Positions 34,151 to 46,317 of a stretch of DNA of 64,000 nucleotides are shown here, piece after piece. Position numbers and translations under genes: made by a program. The notes under the pieces were generated by a model. It made no database searches, was not told where the DNA came from, and was given only the letters and a program-made list of their open reading frames with translations. The DNA lies in contig OX388352.1 of assembly GCA_947579665.1 (NCBI GenBank), positions 33,102,216-33,166,215 of the forward strand, read 5' to 3'. The stretch's first letter is position 1. Each line of letters begins with the position of its first letter. Source of the DNA: Sympetrum striolatum. Lineage: Eukaryota; Arthropoda; Insecta; Odonata; Libellulidae.

Positions 34151-37100
34151 ATTTGAGGGAGACTAGAAATAACCGATTTGGCAAAATAACGCCATTCTGC
34201 CAGACTGAAGGAAGGGCAAGGATTTAAACAATTACAAAAGAAATTAAGTGGAAAAGAAAAGTGTAAGTAAGAATAGTTATAATGCAATGGCGAAAATGGT
34301 TATCAACAGTCGATATTTCATAATGGGAGGAGGGATGGGTTAGCAAAGGAGGATTGTAGTTAGAAGCGGATAAAATATTTGAAATAAAAGGATTTCGTTT
34401 CCTAACCGAAAGGAGTGGAATATCTCATGGCGAATATAAAGTTCTTTAATAGAAATAACCTTTTCCTTTAATCCAAGGTGAGAGCGGAGAGAAGGAATAA
34501 TTATCAGGAAGGGAACCAGAGAATTGAGAACTGAATTAAATTTATCAGCAGTACCGAAGTTGAGCCCCACTATCATTGAGTTACATAAAAAAACCGCAGA
34601 AATGTCATCTTACAATCGTATACTTATCATTATTCGTAATTCATTTTCAAGGTTCATTCAGGATCAGGCCCAGAAATATCGTAGTTAGGGTAATAGTTAC
34701 CGGCGATATTATTGAAGTTGTCCATACTTCGTTAACTGAAATGTAATATGAAACTGAAACATTAATTTTCTCAATTTAGTTCAAAGTGTAATTTCAAATA
34801 TTTCCCGGATAATTGGTCTGATCAAAAGATTTTGATGACGTAATAAAACTGGGAAGTTACATCAGGATATAGTTGTTTATAATAGTTATATTCAGTATAA
34901 TAATAATTGCATCATAATAGAATTATAATAACAATAAAATCTGATAAAAATATTTATAAAGGCTTCGGTTCCTTTTGGTTCAACATTGGAAATATAAACG
35001 ATGAAAACAATATTCTTCTGACGGTTTGACTTTAGGTACATCATTTACTCTCCTTTATCACTGGACATAAGGTAAAATATAGCCCCCATACGTTTCCCCA
35101 ACGTATCACCTATTATACTGTTTAAATGTGCGACGTATGGAATATGACAATCATGGTATGAAATGGAAGCAATAATTCGGTCCATATGTGTACAGTTAAT
35201 AAACTTTGATCAAACCTAAATCATACCGCGGAAACCATAAAATTAAATCCAGCAGAAAACATTTGCTGCCTTTTCAAAATCAACCCTCAACTTCAGCAAT
35301 TAATGCAATACTTGCGATGGCAGATGGATTTATTTATCAAGCTGTTTTTAGAATCACATCAACCTTACTATCACATAGGGGAAATTTCTAGAAATTTGAA
35401 AACCTTTTCTCAGAACAGCTACTTAACTTGCGGTAATGAGACATAAATTTTGGAATCACAACCGCAAACCTGCATTTGGTAGGGACTTGGCTTTTATGAT
35501 TTCTTGGAGATCAGAGTCCGAATAATTGCGCGATAAAACTTTCATTTTTACAGCTACGTAAAAGAAGGAATGCTTAAAGGCTAGAGAATAGGTATAAAAG
35601 GTTAGCGCTCTCATAAATCTTGAGTTAAACAGGAAAGAAAATATTTCATGGTTTCGACTGGAAGATTCTGTAAATGCGATTCACAAGATTCTTTCTTTTG
35701 GGCATATTAACTAACTATCAATCGTTAATTATAACTGAAGGTCGTAAACTAATGTACTACTAATGTACTAATGTACTAACTAATGTAAAAATACTATTTT
35801 TAAAACGCAATTTCCATTTTCATAAAAACTAAGGATATACTTGTAAGATAAAGAAAACAGGTAGATATTTGATCAATATAAGTTAATTTTAGGGAAATGT
35901 TCTCTAGAAAAAATGTTGAGCCCACCACAAAATTAACCTACAGGAATATTATATGGAGCAAGATGATGAAATTACTTGCTGGAAAATTTAATTTACAAAT
36001 CGAAGTTTTACGCGCGGAACATTATTCTTGAGAAGATATATTTGCTCACTTTGACGGTGAAAAGGTAAAAAAAGATGAAAGGCGAAAAATAAGAACAGAA
36101 GAACGTAAAAAGCACTAAAAAACTCTCTCTGGACCTTCCTATTCATCCAACTTTAAGTGGGCCTTTCACAGTATTTTTTCTTCGCATTCTCATGAACGTG
36201 ATTATATTTTATTTGCGGTTAGGTGATCTTTCATATAAGAGTCAAACACCATTAAAAACACCACCCTAAGCATAGTACCATCGCTTCAATATACGAAATA
36301 TTGATTCTTTGTTTCGACTAAACACCTGTTCTGATACTGAAGAATTCCGCTGATGATAAAGAATGCTAATTTTATCTGAAAATTACACTTTAGAATCGAA
36401 GCGAATGGATATATTGAGGCAAGTAAATGGAATATATATTCATTCATGGATAGGTTGATAATTAAATACGATATTTAATTTTTGATCAGTAGTTGACCTA
36501 TACGTACAGGAATGGATAGAGATTAATCGGCTTTCTACAATTTATATAGAGCGAAGCATCTGATTAAGCGTACAAAAGGTCGTAAGCAGGTTATTAGAGC
36601 ACGAAGAATCGAATCTGGCCGGCATCCCAGAATCCGAAGCTAAAAAAACGTTAAGTTATTTCTCTTTGATCCCTTATTTCTTAACAATATGTGCTCAATA
36701 AGTACAGATACGACGAAAATTTATTCTCGGAAATCAACATAGCGTAGCGTAATTCCGACAACAGTTCGGCAAAAGAGGTCTGTAAGGAACGGTTACCTCA
36801 GTGTGAAATTGGGGAATGTATGTAATTGAGGTATGTACGATTATAGACGGATTTATGACCATTTTGAAAAAGGTGTAATAAATAAAAAAAATAAAATATT
36901 TGATCCATAAAACTCCAAGCCAAGATCCAAGAAATACTCCAGCCAAAATACTTATTGCGGTTACTTTATCTAGCTTTTCGAGCTGATTTTACGAATCGAT
37001 ATGGGAAGGTATAAGGAGAGGGAAGGTTTTCAAAATAATTCTCTACCAACAATGTAGTATTGTAAAGACAAATGCCTGCATGTAAGTGAGTTTACATAAA

Positions 37101-39180
37101 TAATTAAAGTAACTCTTTGTTCAGAATGAAAAGTTTGAATAAAGATAGCGGATCCAAGTAACTAATGAGAAAATTCAATTATAATCGCTCCGTAAATCTG
37201 AATAAGTTTGTTGGAAATATAGTGAATACCTGTTGGCCATTTGGTGTTTTCTAAAAATATTCGGAAGGAAATGAGGTTGGCAAGAGTTTCATGGATCCAC
37301 CATTCATGGTGGAAAGGTTATGGTATCTTCTGAGTGAGCGTGGCGAAATATAATATCTGAATATAAAGCTCTTTTGATAATTAAATTTTGAGAACAATGC
37401 CATCCATTTTTTCTCAACATCCTGCTCAAAAATGTACGACACGTTAAGGCGTTTAGAAACGGTTTATGATAACAAGTGAATCTTTAAGTGAAGTTTACGT
37501 AACCAAAATATATTCTCCGTAATGATTTTATTATTAATTCAAGAATGAAAAACATCTGTCCTCGGTAGAAACTACCAAATTACGTAAGCTTCTCATGAGT
37601 AACTTGTACGCAAGGTAAGCCTTGGGATATTAGAAAAGCACTCTGCGTAACGAATCCCCTGTTTACTAGGAACTGTGAGTCACAGCTTAACTTTCGCCAA
37701 GATCTCAAAGGCAAATGTATAACTTTCTCCCTTGTAAGAGCAAATAGATATCCCCTTCATGCTTTACTAGAAAAATAAACTAAGTTTGATTATTCGTTTA
37801 GATGCCTAGACATCGAAAAATTATAAAACAAAGAAATACCACTTACCGCTTATACAAACTTACATGTAAACCATATTTTTATGCATAATTTTTAAAACAA
37901 AGGAGAATAAGTGGACTCAAGTGCCTAACTATATGCAAAGAGACTTTCAAACTGTAGACATTTAAGTAAGTGTAAAAGAAATACTCAATAAACACATCAG
38001 TTTAAGCTATACATTAGATCACTTGCATTTTGGGTCCGTACGATTAGCTGCTTCTGGGTATCGAACACTCAGTTATTCGGGATTTTGAGGCATTTTTCGT
38101 ACTCACTGAGATGAGATAGGAAGGTAAGACGCAAGGGAAATGGCAGACGAAGGTATGGGAAAAATGCTAAAATATATAAATGGCAGGAGATTCAGCCAAG
38201 AAACGAGAGATAGGGTTTCTAGCATTGAACATTAGGGCACACGAACCAACCAAAAAGTAGTACACCACTTACTTTTTGACCTCGAAAATGTTTAGCCAAA
38301 TAAAAATTGATATTATCCTCAAAATAAAACAAAGAAATCACCGACACCGACAGAGGTACTTCACCATATAAATTTGATAATTTTAAAATAAAAAATTCAA
38401 ATTATGATAGAGCAACATTTGTTTAAACTGTGCATTGAGATATTGGTAGAGGAATTTCTCGGAAGTCAGAGATTTCGGCTTTTCGGATTAGCCACGCAAA
38501 GAAACATCTCAACGCTTTGCGCTTTGTGCAGACAATATCGCTCCAAACCAAGGAGCGGAAAGGATGAATCAGACAGGGCTCTTGTTGTCCAGTCTGGCCT
38601 CCATCCCTTAACTTATTTTTATTTTTACGCCAGGACAGAACAGAGACTTAAGGATTCAAATATAGACCCGGATTTGGTGACTGATCCTTTGCCGCCTCTG
38701 CCTTTAGCTGAGGCTTAGAATCTATTTCGGTCGTCGGGCATAGCTCGATGCGTTGTTATTTTGTGGCCGAAGTGTGGGCGGCGGAGTTGAGTGGGGATCG
38801 TCGAGGGCTTCACCGAGAGTGAGACACTGCCTCGTGATTCTGACTGACCATTTTGTCGGCGGAAAATGCGCAATCCCGCTATAAAGAAACCCAAATGAAC
38901 TCTGACCTTTCGCTTCGAAGCGGCAGGGAATCCGAGATCCTCTTGTTTTGAAACAGCGTGAGGAACGGACGCTCGATTGAACACCCTAAGCTCTCTTTCT
39001 TTGTCGTGAGAATATTTAAGATAAAATGAATTCCGAATTTACGCTGCTTTTTAGTCTTTTCAAACGCATCAAAATCACGTGACGTCGAATATATTTCTTT
39101 TAAATAACAAAACAAAAGGAATCTGAAAGGCGTAAAAAAGGGGAAGGGCAAAAGGACAACTGGGATATCTGTAAAGGATC
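34151..39180. other. AT-rich non-coding stretch
   Basis: Contains a short tandem repeat (35749-35789) and a GC-richer patch at about 38440-38960. An open frame at 38404-38718 (plus) shows no domain and is not called. Nothing else is recognised. Confidence 0.45.
35749..35789 (+). repeat. Short tandem repeat (ACTAATGT-type)
   Basis: Four to five imperfect copies of TAATGTAC(TAC). Confidence 0.8.
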
Positions 39181-39430
39181 AGCCCGAAGGTCGGTTGGAA
39201 CCTCACCCTCTTTAACATTGGCTACTCGGAGCTAGTAAAGGGGAATGAGGCTTACAAGGTAAGATGAGGAGTGAGGTGCTATCGTTTACCTCACCAACCC
39301 AGAATGCTACAAGCGGAACATGTCAACGTAAGTGAGTTACAATGACTGGACGAGTACACTTTTCTTAAATCTATCGGTATCATTCATATCATCGCGGCCA
39401 TGAAGACAACTGGGAAAAGAATATGAAGGA
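39181..39430 (+). repeat. Dispersed repeat family, copy A
   Basis: Shares ordered blocks with 45790-46045 and 53881-53985: AGCCYGAAGGYCGGTWGGAA, a GGGAATSAGGCTTAYAAGG block, and AAGATGAGGAGTGAGGT. Further right, copies A and B also share a CGGCCATGAA block. The family is unknown. Confidence 0.65.
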
Positions 39431-40129
39431 TCCATTTTCTTTTATCCTCTACCATAAGACGAATAAAATTAGTCCATTGATGGATATGATAGCACGAACA
39501 AAACAGTAGTATGGTGAACAAAACATAAGAGATAAGATCAACAATCACTGGACGAAGAATGGATGGTAATTGAAGAGAGGTCAATAAGAAGCCTATATAA
39601 AATGAGCGTTTTTCGTAATTAAGGCCGTAATGATTGAATAGAAGGAAGCCTAGGGGGTGGAGAGGGGGGATCTTTGAGAACAAACCCTTTGAACATGATG
39701 ATTGAGATGCTGTAGAGATTTTCATGGCTTTAGGAGTAAAAGAGAATGCAAAGAAAGTGAAATATGTGGTCAAAGATATGAACGTATGTATGATATTTGA
39801 ATAAATGAAGCAAATAGCATGCTAGCCCCGGAAGGAAATTTCTCGAGGGATATGCTGTATGTATGTGTAATTAATAATGGTCATTAAATGCATACAAATA
39901 ATTTTAGTTGACTTAGCTGATGTTCTTAAATTAAAAATAATACTACTTTAATATACTTTATGTTCTCTTAAAATATCTTAAAATCGAAATACAATTCAAA
40001 CTTTTTAAGCGAACTTAACGATCCTACTAAGGCAGTAGATACTTCCTAAATGTTGATGGTAAGAAACTAAAGATTCTCTGTTAACTATAGGATTTTGCTT
40101 TAACTATAGACTTCTTGGTTGTACAAGAT
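39431..40129. other. AT-rich non-coding stretch
   Basis: Nothing recognised. A minus-strand frame at 39384-39773 looks like an artefact of base composition. Confidence 0.45.
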
Positions 40130-40212
40130 GTGAAAAATACTGACTTCGCTGGTATTCGAACCCAGGTCTCCCATTTTCAGGGTAGGTGTTCTAACCACTA
40201 AACTACTATAGA
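40130..40212 (-). repeat. tRNA-derived SINE unit, family 1
   Basis: On the minus strand: A box TAGTTTAGTGG (40195-40205), then GTTAGAAC, then GGGAGACCTGGGTTCGAATACC with the B box at 40151-40162. The A box and the GGGAGACCTGGGTTCGA segment are identical to the unit at 48043-48125. Similarity continues past the tRNA part (a short TATTTTTC-type block), which supports a SINE rather than a tRNA gene. It resembles Glu/Val-type tRNA. Confidence 0.7.
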
Positions 40213-41824
40213 CGTATCTGCTCTGCCAAGCAAACAAGTATTTGAACAGTTATTAACAGAATTTGCTCAAAACACTTTTCTGGAGGCCGTTGATAAAAGG
40301 TTAAGTAATGACCAAACCCATTCTTTACATAGTCAAAAATTATGACGCAAGCCCTAAATTATTTTCCGGTTCTTACGCTAAGAAAATTCAGTTTTTACCT
40401 ACATAATCTCCGCTAACCCCTATGACCTTACATCACTTGGAAGCGAGAGCCAGGATACCTTAACGGCACCGCTGTTTTGTGTCTCAGCCAAATCCTCACT
40501 GCGTCATTAATGCCCTCATCTTTGCCCACGTCCCTTCTCACGTATTACACTCTTCAGAGGTCCGAGAATTTAAAAGTCGGAGGGTGCGAGATCCGGGCTG
40601 TGAGGAGAATGAACAGTACACCGAGGGCGCATAAAAGAAAAGGAATTTGAGTTTAGAGCGCACTTTACCATGAAAATTCGCATACTTTTCTTTACACTGT
40701 ACATCAACACCACCACGTTAAAATGTAGAAGTAAATAGAATAATGTTGAATTTTATTGGCACAACATTTCGGTTAGAATGAATGCGATCGTTCAGTATGA
40801 TTCATACCTCGCAGACTGTCGTAGAATTAATAAATAACTTCTATATTTCTTTGAGATTTTACAGTATCTTCCTCATTGTAACCCCTCGCCAATTGAAAAT
40901 AGATCTAATTAGTAAATAATCTTAAAAGTCAATTTGAATTAATAAGGATTAGTGAGATGTGTGGATTTAGAATACCAAAGTGAAGCTGTAGATAAATATC
41001 CACTACAGGTAAACAGCCGGAACGAAGGGGAGTGAGAAAACACTACATAAACCCTCTAACATAAGCGTTGTAGACTAGAGAGTAACTAAATTACATAATA
41101 ATAGACATCCTATTATAATAATAGCAATCATGAAGAAAATCGAGACACAAGGAAATGAAAGGGTCATCTTCACCACCCATTACCAAAAGATAAATCAAAG
41201 ATATTTCATTCTTCAAGATATGGTAGCAAGGAGAAATTTTAATGCAAATAACGAGAAATCATGTTTCGAGACACGAGCGGCGTTGAGGAACGGGATAAAA
41301 GAAAGTCAATGCACGACGTATACCGCATGCACATACATAATTTTAAGTCCATGACAACCGATGAAAAAATGATTCGCAACTCTCATTATGAGACCCGCAG
41401 CACGATGCATCCACAAGCGTGCACAGCTTTATCCCAAGGAAAGGATGAATAGTTCCTAATGACTCATTACTACGCGTGGTATTCATTATAGCCATTACTT
41501 CACCTTCGGTAGATTGCTACTTGATGATGAAGCCCAGAAACGCGGGTCGTGTCGTAAACGTTCTTTTTGTGCTGAAGTTAAAATGGGAAGCGTGTGTGTG
41601 TTTCCTTCTCCAACCAAGTTAAGTCAGTCTCCGTGTCTTTGAATTTCACACCGCAAAACGAACAATCACCGCACGATTACGTATTCAATTTTATTGTCAC
41701 ACCGAATTCAGACGGAATTCTATTTTTAGTTGGAATTATCTCAAATACACCGCATTGCTCATTCGAGTATTAGTATTCTAGAAGTACTTCGACATATTAG
41801 GTCTGTTTCCACATTGAATTAAAC
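40213..41824. other. Non-coding stretch
   Basis: No supportable gene. The two overlapping frames at 41130-41452 have no domain. Confidence 0.45.
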
Positions 41825-41890
41825 ATGAAATCGAACCCGGGACCGCTTTTACTAAAGCCGAGCGCGTTGCTCACTTGGCTACCCGGAATC
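41825..41890 (-). repeat. tRNA-derived unit, family 2
   Basis: On the minus strand: A box TAGCCAAGTGA (41871-41881), then GCAACGCGCTCGGC, then CCCGGGTTCGATTTC with the B box at 41827-41837. The D-arm resembles Lys/Ala-type tRNAs. The 3' acceptor side does not pair, so it is a SINE head or tRNA pseudogene. Confidence 0.65.
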
Positions 41891-42544
41891 GCTGTTGATT
41901 CGAATAAAACTTCTAAGCACCATGGAATGTTAGCAATGTTTATATCTCATGTTGTCACGAACTATTTTTGGCCAATGGATTAATTACACAGGCCGATAAC
42001 GTTTCGGTAACATTGACGTCATTACGTATATTTTGTGATACATCCACCTTTGTTTCGGAAACATGTCCACCACGTACAGTTTTCAAGAATTATGCATAAA
42101 AATTAAATAAACGCATTAATTTCTTCGTTAATTTTCATCTTCATATCTTTAGGCTGGAAACACTAAATATGTGTGCGTTCTTTGGTGTTTTGTAATAGAG
42201 GAATCAACACCACACAAATGACGGAAGTGAAGCAGAAAAGGTATCCGGGAACTATTTTAGCAAACCTTTTGGATTTTTTACGATGTTCAAGGGTAAGTTC
42301 AATACTTCATATAGTAAATATATGTAACATTTCGATAATATTTCCTATTTTTGATGAAAAGAGAATGATAATTGCATATGGAATTTCGTATAAGATAAAG
42401 GTAAAAGTTAACATATAACAAAAAATCCGTGCATGTTTGGGCTTATTCGAGTTTATGTTTGTAATTGGCGACCCAAAACGTGAAGAAGTAAAGAACAGAT
42501 ATTACCTTCCAACTGACCGAAAAAATATTATTTTTGAGACACAG
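41891..42544. other. AT-rich non-coding stretch
   Basis: Nothing recognised. Confidence 0.45.
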
Positions 42545-42549
42545 GCAAA

Positions 42550-42656
42550 TACGAGTAGGATTCGTACATGTAGAATTCACATTTATATTTTTTTATATTT
42601 TATATATTTCCGTAATTCTATATGTACGAGTAGGACTCGTACGTGAAGAATTACGG
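42550..42656 (+). repeat. Direct repeat of a self-complementary 30-nt unit
   Basis: A TACGAGTAGGATTCGTACATG-like unit at 42550-42581 is repeated as a TACGAGTAGGACTCGTACGTG-like unit at 42625-42656. Each unit has its own GTACGAGT/ACTCGTAC-type foldback, and each ends in (GT/GA)AGAATT. Confidence 0.75.
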
Positions 42657-42659
42657 AAA
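42607..42659. repeat. 53-nt nested hairpin
   Basis: The outer stem TTTCCGTAATTCT (42607-42619) pairs exactly with AGAATTACGGAAA (42647-42659). The inner stem GTACGAGT (42624-42631) pairs exactly with ACTCGTAC (42635-42642) across an AGG loop. A 4x4 internal loop (ATAT/GTGA) separates the stems. The 25-nt arms are hairpin-RNA-like, but the 3-nt loop is shorter than in typical pre-miRNAs. Confidence 0.85.
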
Positions 42660-42818
42660 AGAAAAACGTAAATGCTAAATGCAACAATTAAAAAAGCCTT
42701 ACGTGGTGCAAATTTTCTGAGCTCAGTTTTGGAATCAGCGAACTAAAATTAGTTAAGAACAGCCATTACCGTACATGTTGCCGAAAAAGTTGAAATTTGT
42801 CGGCCAGTGTTATTCATT

Positions 42819-43802
42819 AATGTTTCGTAGAAACCATTGGAATCACCCTGCCGAGAAGAAAAAATTAAACACAATGTGATTGTGATATGGCCGGTGGAAC
42901 TGATTGATATATTACCATCGTTTTCCCTGCTGCTATAAAACCCCTCGTTCTGGGTGTCCTAAAAGACATTAATTCCCGTTTTCCAAGAATTCGGTCTCTA
43001 GAGCAGATGAATCGAGCATTAGAGTGCTAGTGCTCGATAGATAGAGCATCAGTAATTTGTCTCTTTTAACAACGTTCATTAGTTAGTTGTTTTGAAATTA
43101 TAAATATATTTGTAAACGTGAATGGGATTATAACACAAATACCTTAATTCTCAATGTATGCTGTCTTGTTATCGGGAATTTAGCTAGTAATTTGCTTGAA
43201 TTGCTTCATTAAAGTGCAATATATCGACCTACGTTTCCAAATCGTTATTATTCTGTAGTAATTATGCTCTAGTGCTTATCGCTGTTATTAGGGAAGTTAA
43301 ATTGTTTCCGGAAAATGTATTTGAGAAGTATATCCGATATGAAATCTGAGAAAACGTTAAATCATAAAATGAATTATCGAATATACTTAATTACAAGTGG
43401 TACAAGTAATTAATTTTAATTAAATAATACTGTTATACTCGACAATCTTACCGATTTGAGCCTTTACATAATCTATACTGTTCATTATTAATTTATGTAA
43501 ATATAAAAGGAAATACAATAGGGCGGATGAATTGCCCCTGAATCTTATACAACCTGCATTAATACAGAGTGTAGCGTAGTGCTCAATTTAATGCTCGATT
43601 CATCTGTTTCAGAGACCGAATTCTCGGAACATGCGAATTACTGTCTTTCGGAGCTCCCACAACGAGGGGACTTACGGCACCAGAGGAAATGATGGTAACA
43701 TATCAATCTGTGTCAACGATTGTATCAAAATCACACTGTGTTCAATTTGTTCTTCATTGTTACTATTTGTATTGCGCGTTTTAATAGCCTCTGGGAAACA
43801 TT
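42819..43802. repeat. Long inverted repeat / foldback element (arms about 200 bp, spacer about 567 bp)
   Basis: The left arm 42819-43021 and right arm 43589-43802 are imperfect reverse complements. The innermost 41 bp match at 37 positions, with all four differences being transitions. Matching blocks continue outward: CCCCTCGTT, GATTGATATRTTACCATC, AACACARTGTGATT, GAAGAA and AATGTTTC. The spacer (43022-43588) is AT-rich and non-coding. A transcript of either strand would fold into a long hairpin. The open frame at 43631-43813 lies in the right arm and is a by-product. It could be a foldback/MITE-type element or a hairpin-RNA locus; no clean TSD was found. Confidence 0.75.
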
Positions 43803-45789
43803 TCGAGAGGTAAATTTCCTGCGCTTTGCATACAAAGAATCGTTGAAAGGATGTCGAACGAGATTGTTTTAAAAGTCCTCTTAAGCAATAGTTTTCTCAG
43901 TTAAATTCTTACTAAACAGGCTCAAGCCGTACATTACGAAACGCGATTCTTAGAAATACGAAAGAAATGATTTCATTCAGTTCCACAGTAAAAAAATGTT
44001 AATATAGTGACTGGTTTTGAACTAATTGATTATGAAACAGAGTTGTTCATTTATTATTTCGGAAATTATTACTTCGTAATACCTCTTCACCAGCGGGGAC
44101 TTAGTTAAAAAAAGTGAAGCTATTTAGAGAAAATGATCTCTTTCTGAAGAAAAACATGGTGAGCTATGAAGGTCACCAATAATAAAGAATCTATGAAATA
44201 ATGAAATACTTGTAATTGGTGAAGAATATCCCTATTTAAAAAAAAAAATCAATCTCCTTCATATCTTCAATTTGAATTCCAGTTTTGGCCACGGACAATG
44301 CTGTTAGCAAAGTTGGCTTGAGGAAATTACAAGTAATTTCGAAAAATATGCCAAAGAATAACTAATATTGAGAAAATTGATTTTCAAGTTTACCGCATGA
44401 AATAAGCCTACTATGTTACTCTGTATACTGTAGGCATATTGGTCAAACGACAATTCTTAAAAGCGCGATGTTTTATTTACGAATAGCACAAAAATACAAC
44501 TCTTAAACTATAGAACTCAATTAATTAAATGCGCATTTAAACAAACATTTATCCAGCCAAATTTCGCTTATATAACCCCCTAAAATATAAAAAAATTCTA
44601 AGTAACACAAAAGAATATTCGTCCCTGTACGAATTTGGCCTAAATATAAAATGGATAAGTTCCATAGACAGGTTATACTAATTGATTTGTCAGGTCATCG
44701 AAAATTGTATTAGAAAATTGAGAGTATTCATCAGCAAAGGATACACTGAAAAAGATTGACTTTCTAAAACCAGATGCTTTATTTAATTATCTGAAAAAAT
44801 CGTAAAAATATTACGTATGTCCAAGAAATGAGTGAATGAAAGGTCAATCGCTTTCGACAACTGATAGCCATCATCACGTAAAGTTTTAGGATAAGATTGA
44901 TTTCCACCAACTGCACGTTCCTATATGAATTTTACTTTATGTATAAGTGATCAGTTTCAAATCAAAATCATAAAAAAATGTCTTCTTTAAGTACCTGTAG
45001 TTACGTATACGTATTAATTTCATTATCTATACTATACTATATATTGTATTAAGTTTCTGCAATTAAACATTTAACGCAGCGAAAGACATTTCCGAAATGC
45101 GATTCTTGAATACTTATAAATATATAAAATATAATAGCATAGAATAATAATTTTCTAAAATTTCCAAGTGAAAGTATTACTTTCTAGGATGTAAATGTCA
45201 ACCGATAACTAAAAGGCACGAAATCTCAACCTCCAAATTCCCTTAGATATATTGCACGAGTAATTCAAAGGTAGCTCTAAGTATCGAAGAGTATTTTTAG
45301 CAAGTTACGGAAAAAAGATAAACTCAGCACGTTAAGGATTTTCGCCAAGAATACAGCGTCTTCAGATTCTTCAATGACAGGTAACCAAACAGCGCTTAAG
45401 TCACGGAGTAATATTAGACCACTTTCGCACATTTGAGAATTTATCAACGTTCGGATGAGATAAAGAGGAAAAAGGGTTTTCCCCCAAGTTTATTAATCGT
45501 GGAGGTGGATCAAGTTATACCTCAGGATAGCTGACTCCGAGACGTAAAAATACATAAATAATTAATAAAGATTTCAAAACACAGATGACGCATTTCTGAT
45601 GAAAATATTAAAACTAAAATTAGCTGTTCCCACACGCGCGTTTAGTCGAGACTTGTTAAAAAGACGGAGGGAGATTCGGGTTCATAGCCTCCCGCTTCGG
45701 GTAGACTTTATGTAGTATTTATGGAAAAATGTTGAATAGTATTAAATAGAGTAGTATTAAAGTTAATATCATTCTATAGAGTCATATTC
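43803..45789. other. AT-rich non-coding stretch
   Basis: Nothing recognised. Confidence 0.45.
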
Positions 45790-46045
45790 CCGGAGGCTGA
45801 TTCCACAATTAGTAACTAAGAGAGGGAGTTAGGTTTACCAGGCAAGATGAGGTGTAAAGATCCTTGTTTTCATGGGAAAATATCTTATGACTGGAAAATG
45901 TCCCCGTAGGTGCAGCAAAAGAGCCATACGACTAGTACTTTTCATTGTATGATGAGTAACCAAAAGTAAATATCATTATTAAACATCCCTGGCACCCCAG
46001 CAACTTTCACATTATCACGGCCATGAACAATACTGAGAAAAAATA
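45790..46045 (+). repeat. Dispersed repeat family, copy B
   Basis: Carries a GGAGGCTGATTCC-like start, GGCAAGATGAGG (45841-45852) and ATCACGGCCATGAA (about 46014-46027), in the same order as copy A (39181-39430). More diverged. Confidence 0.5.
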
Positions 46046-46067
46046 AAATGTACGGTAATGCAGACTA

Positions 46068-46317
46068 GTCCTTCAGTATGGCCTGCTTTTTATTACACAT
46101 CTACAGTTACATAAATACCCTGTAATCAGCCTTTCGGCGTTAGGCAGGGGGTGGAAACACCAATTGTCCGAACTACTAATTACTCAACTATTACAAATGT
46201 AAGGAAATGTACAGTCCTTCAGTATCGTCTGCTTTGTACTACACCTACATCTACATAAATACTTTGTAATCCGCCTTTCGGCATGTGGCAGAGGGTGCAA
46301 ACACCAATTGTCTGAAC
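46068..46317 (-). mobile_element. LINE 3'-end fragment, tandemly duplicated
   Basis: Two direct copies (46068-46174 and 46214-46317, offset about 146 bp) each hold GTCCTTCAGTAT, a CATCTACAT-type tail, TGTAATC-GCCTTTCGGC and a GGCAGRGGGTG hallmark. This is the 3' end of the same LINE family (minus-strand sense) with a different simple-sequence tail. Shared non-LINE sequence at the left of each copy indicates local tandem duplication rather than two insertions. Confidence 0.75.

Noticed and set aside
38404..38718. 104-codon open frame in a GC-richer patch
   Set aside because: No recognised domain, no clear splice or promoter context, and the length is compatible with chance in a region with fewer stop codons.
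43631..43813. 60-codon frame
   Set aside because: Lies wholly inside the right arm of the long inverted repeat and has no domain.
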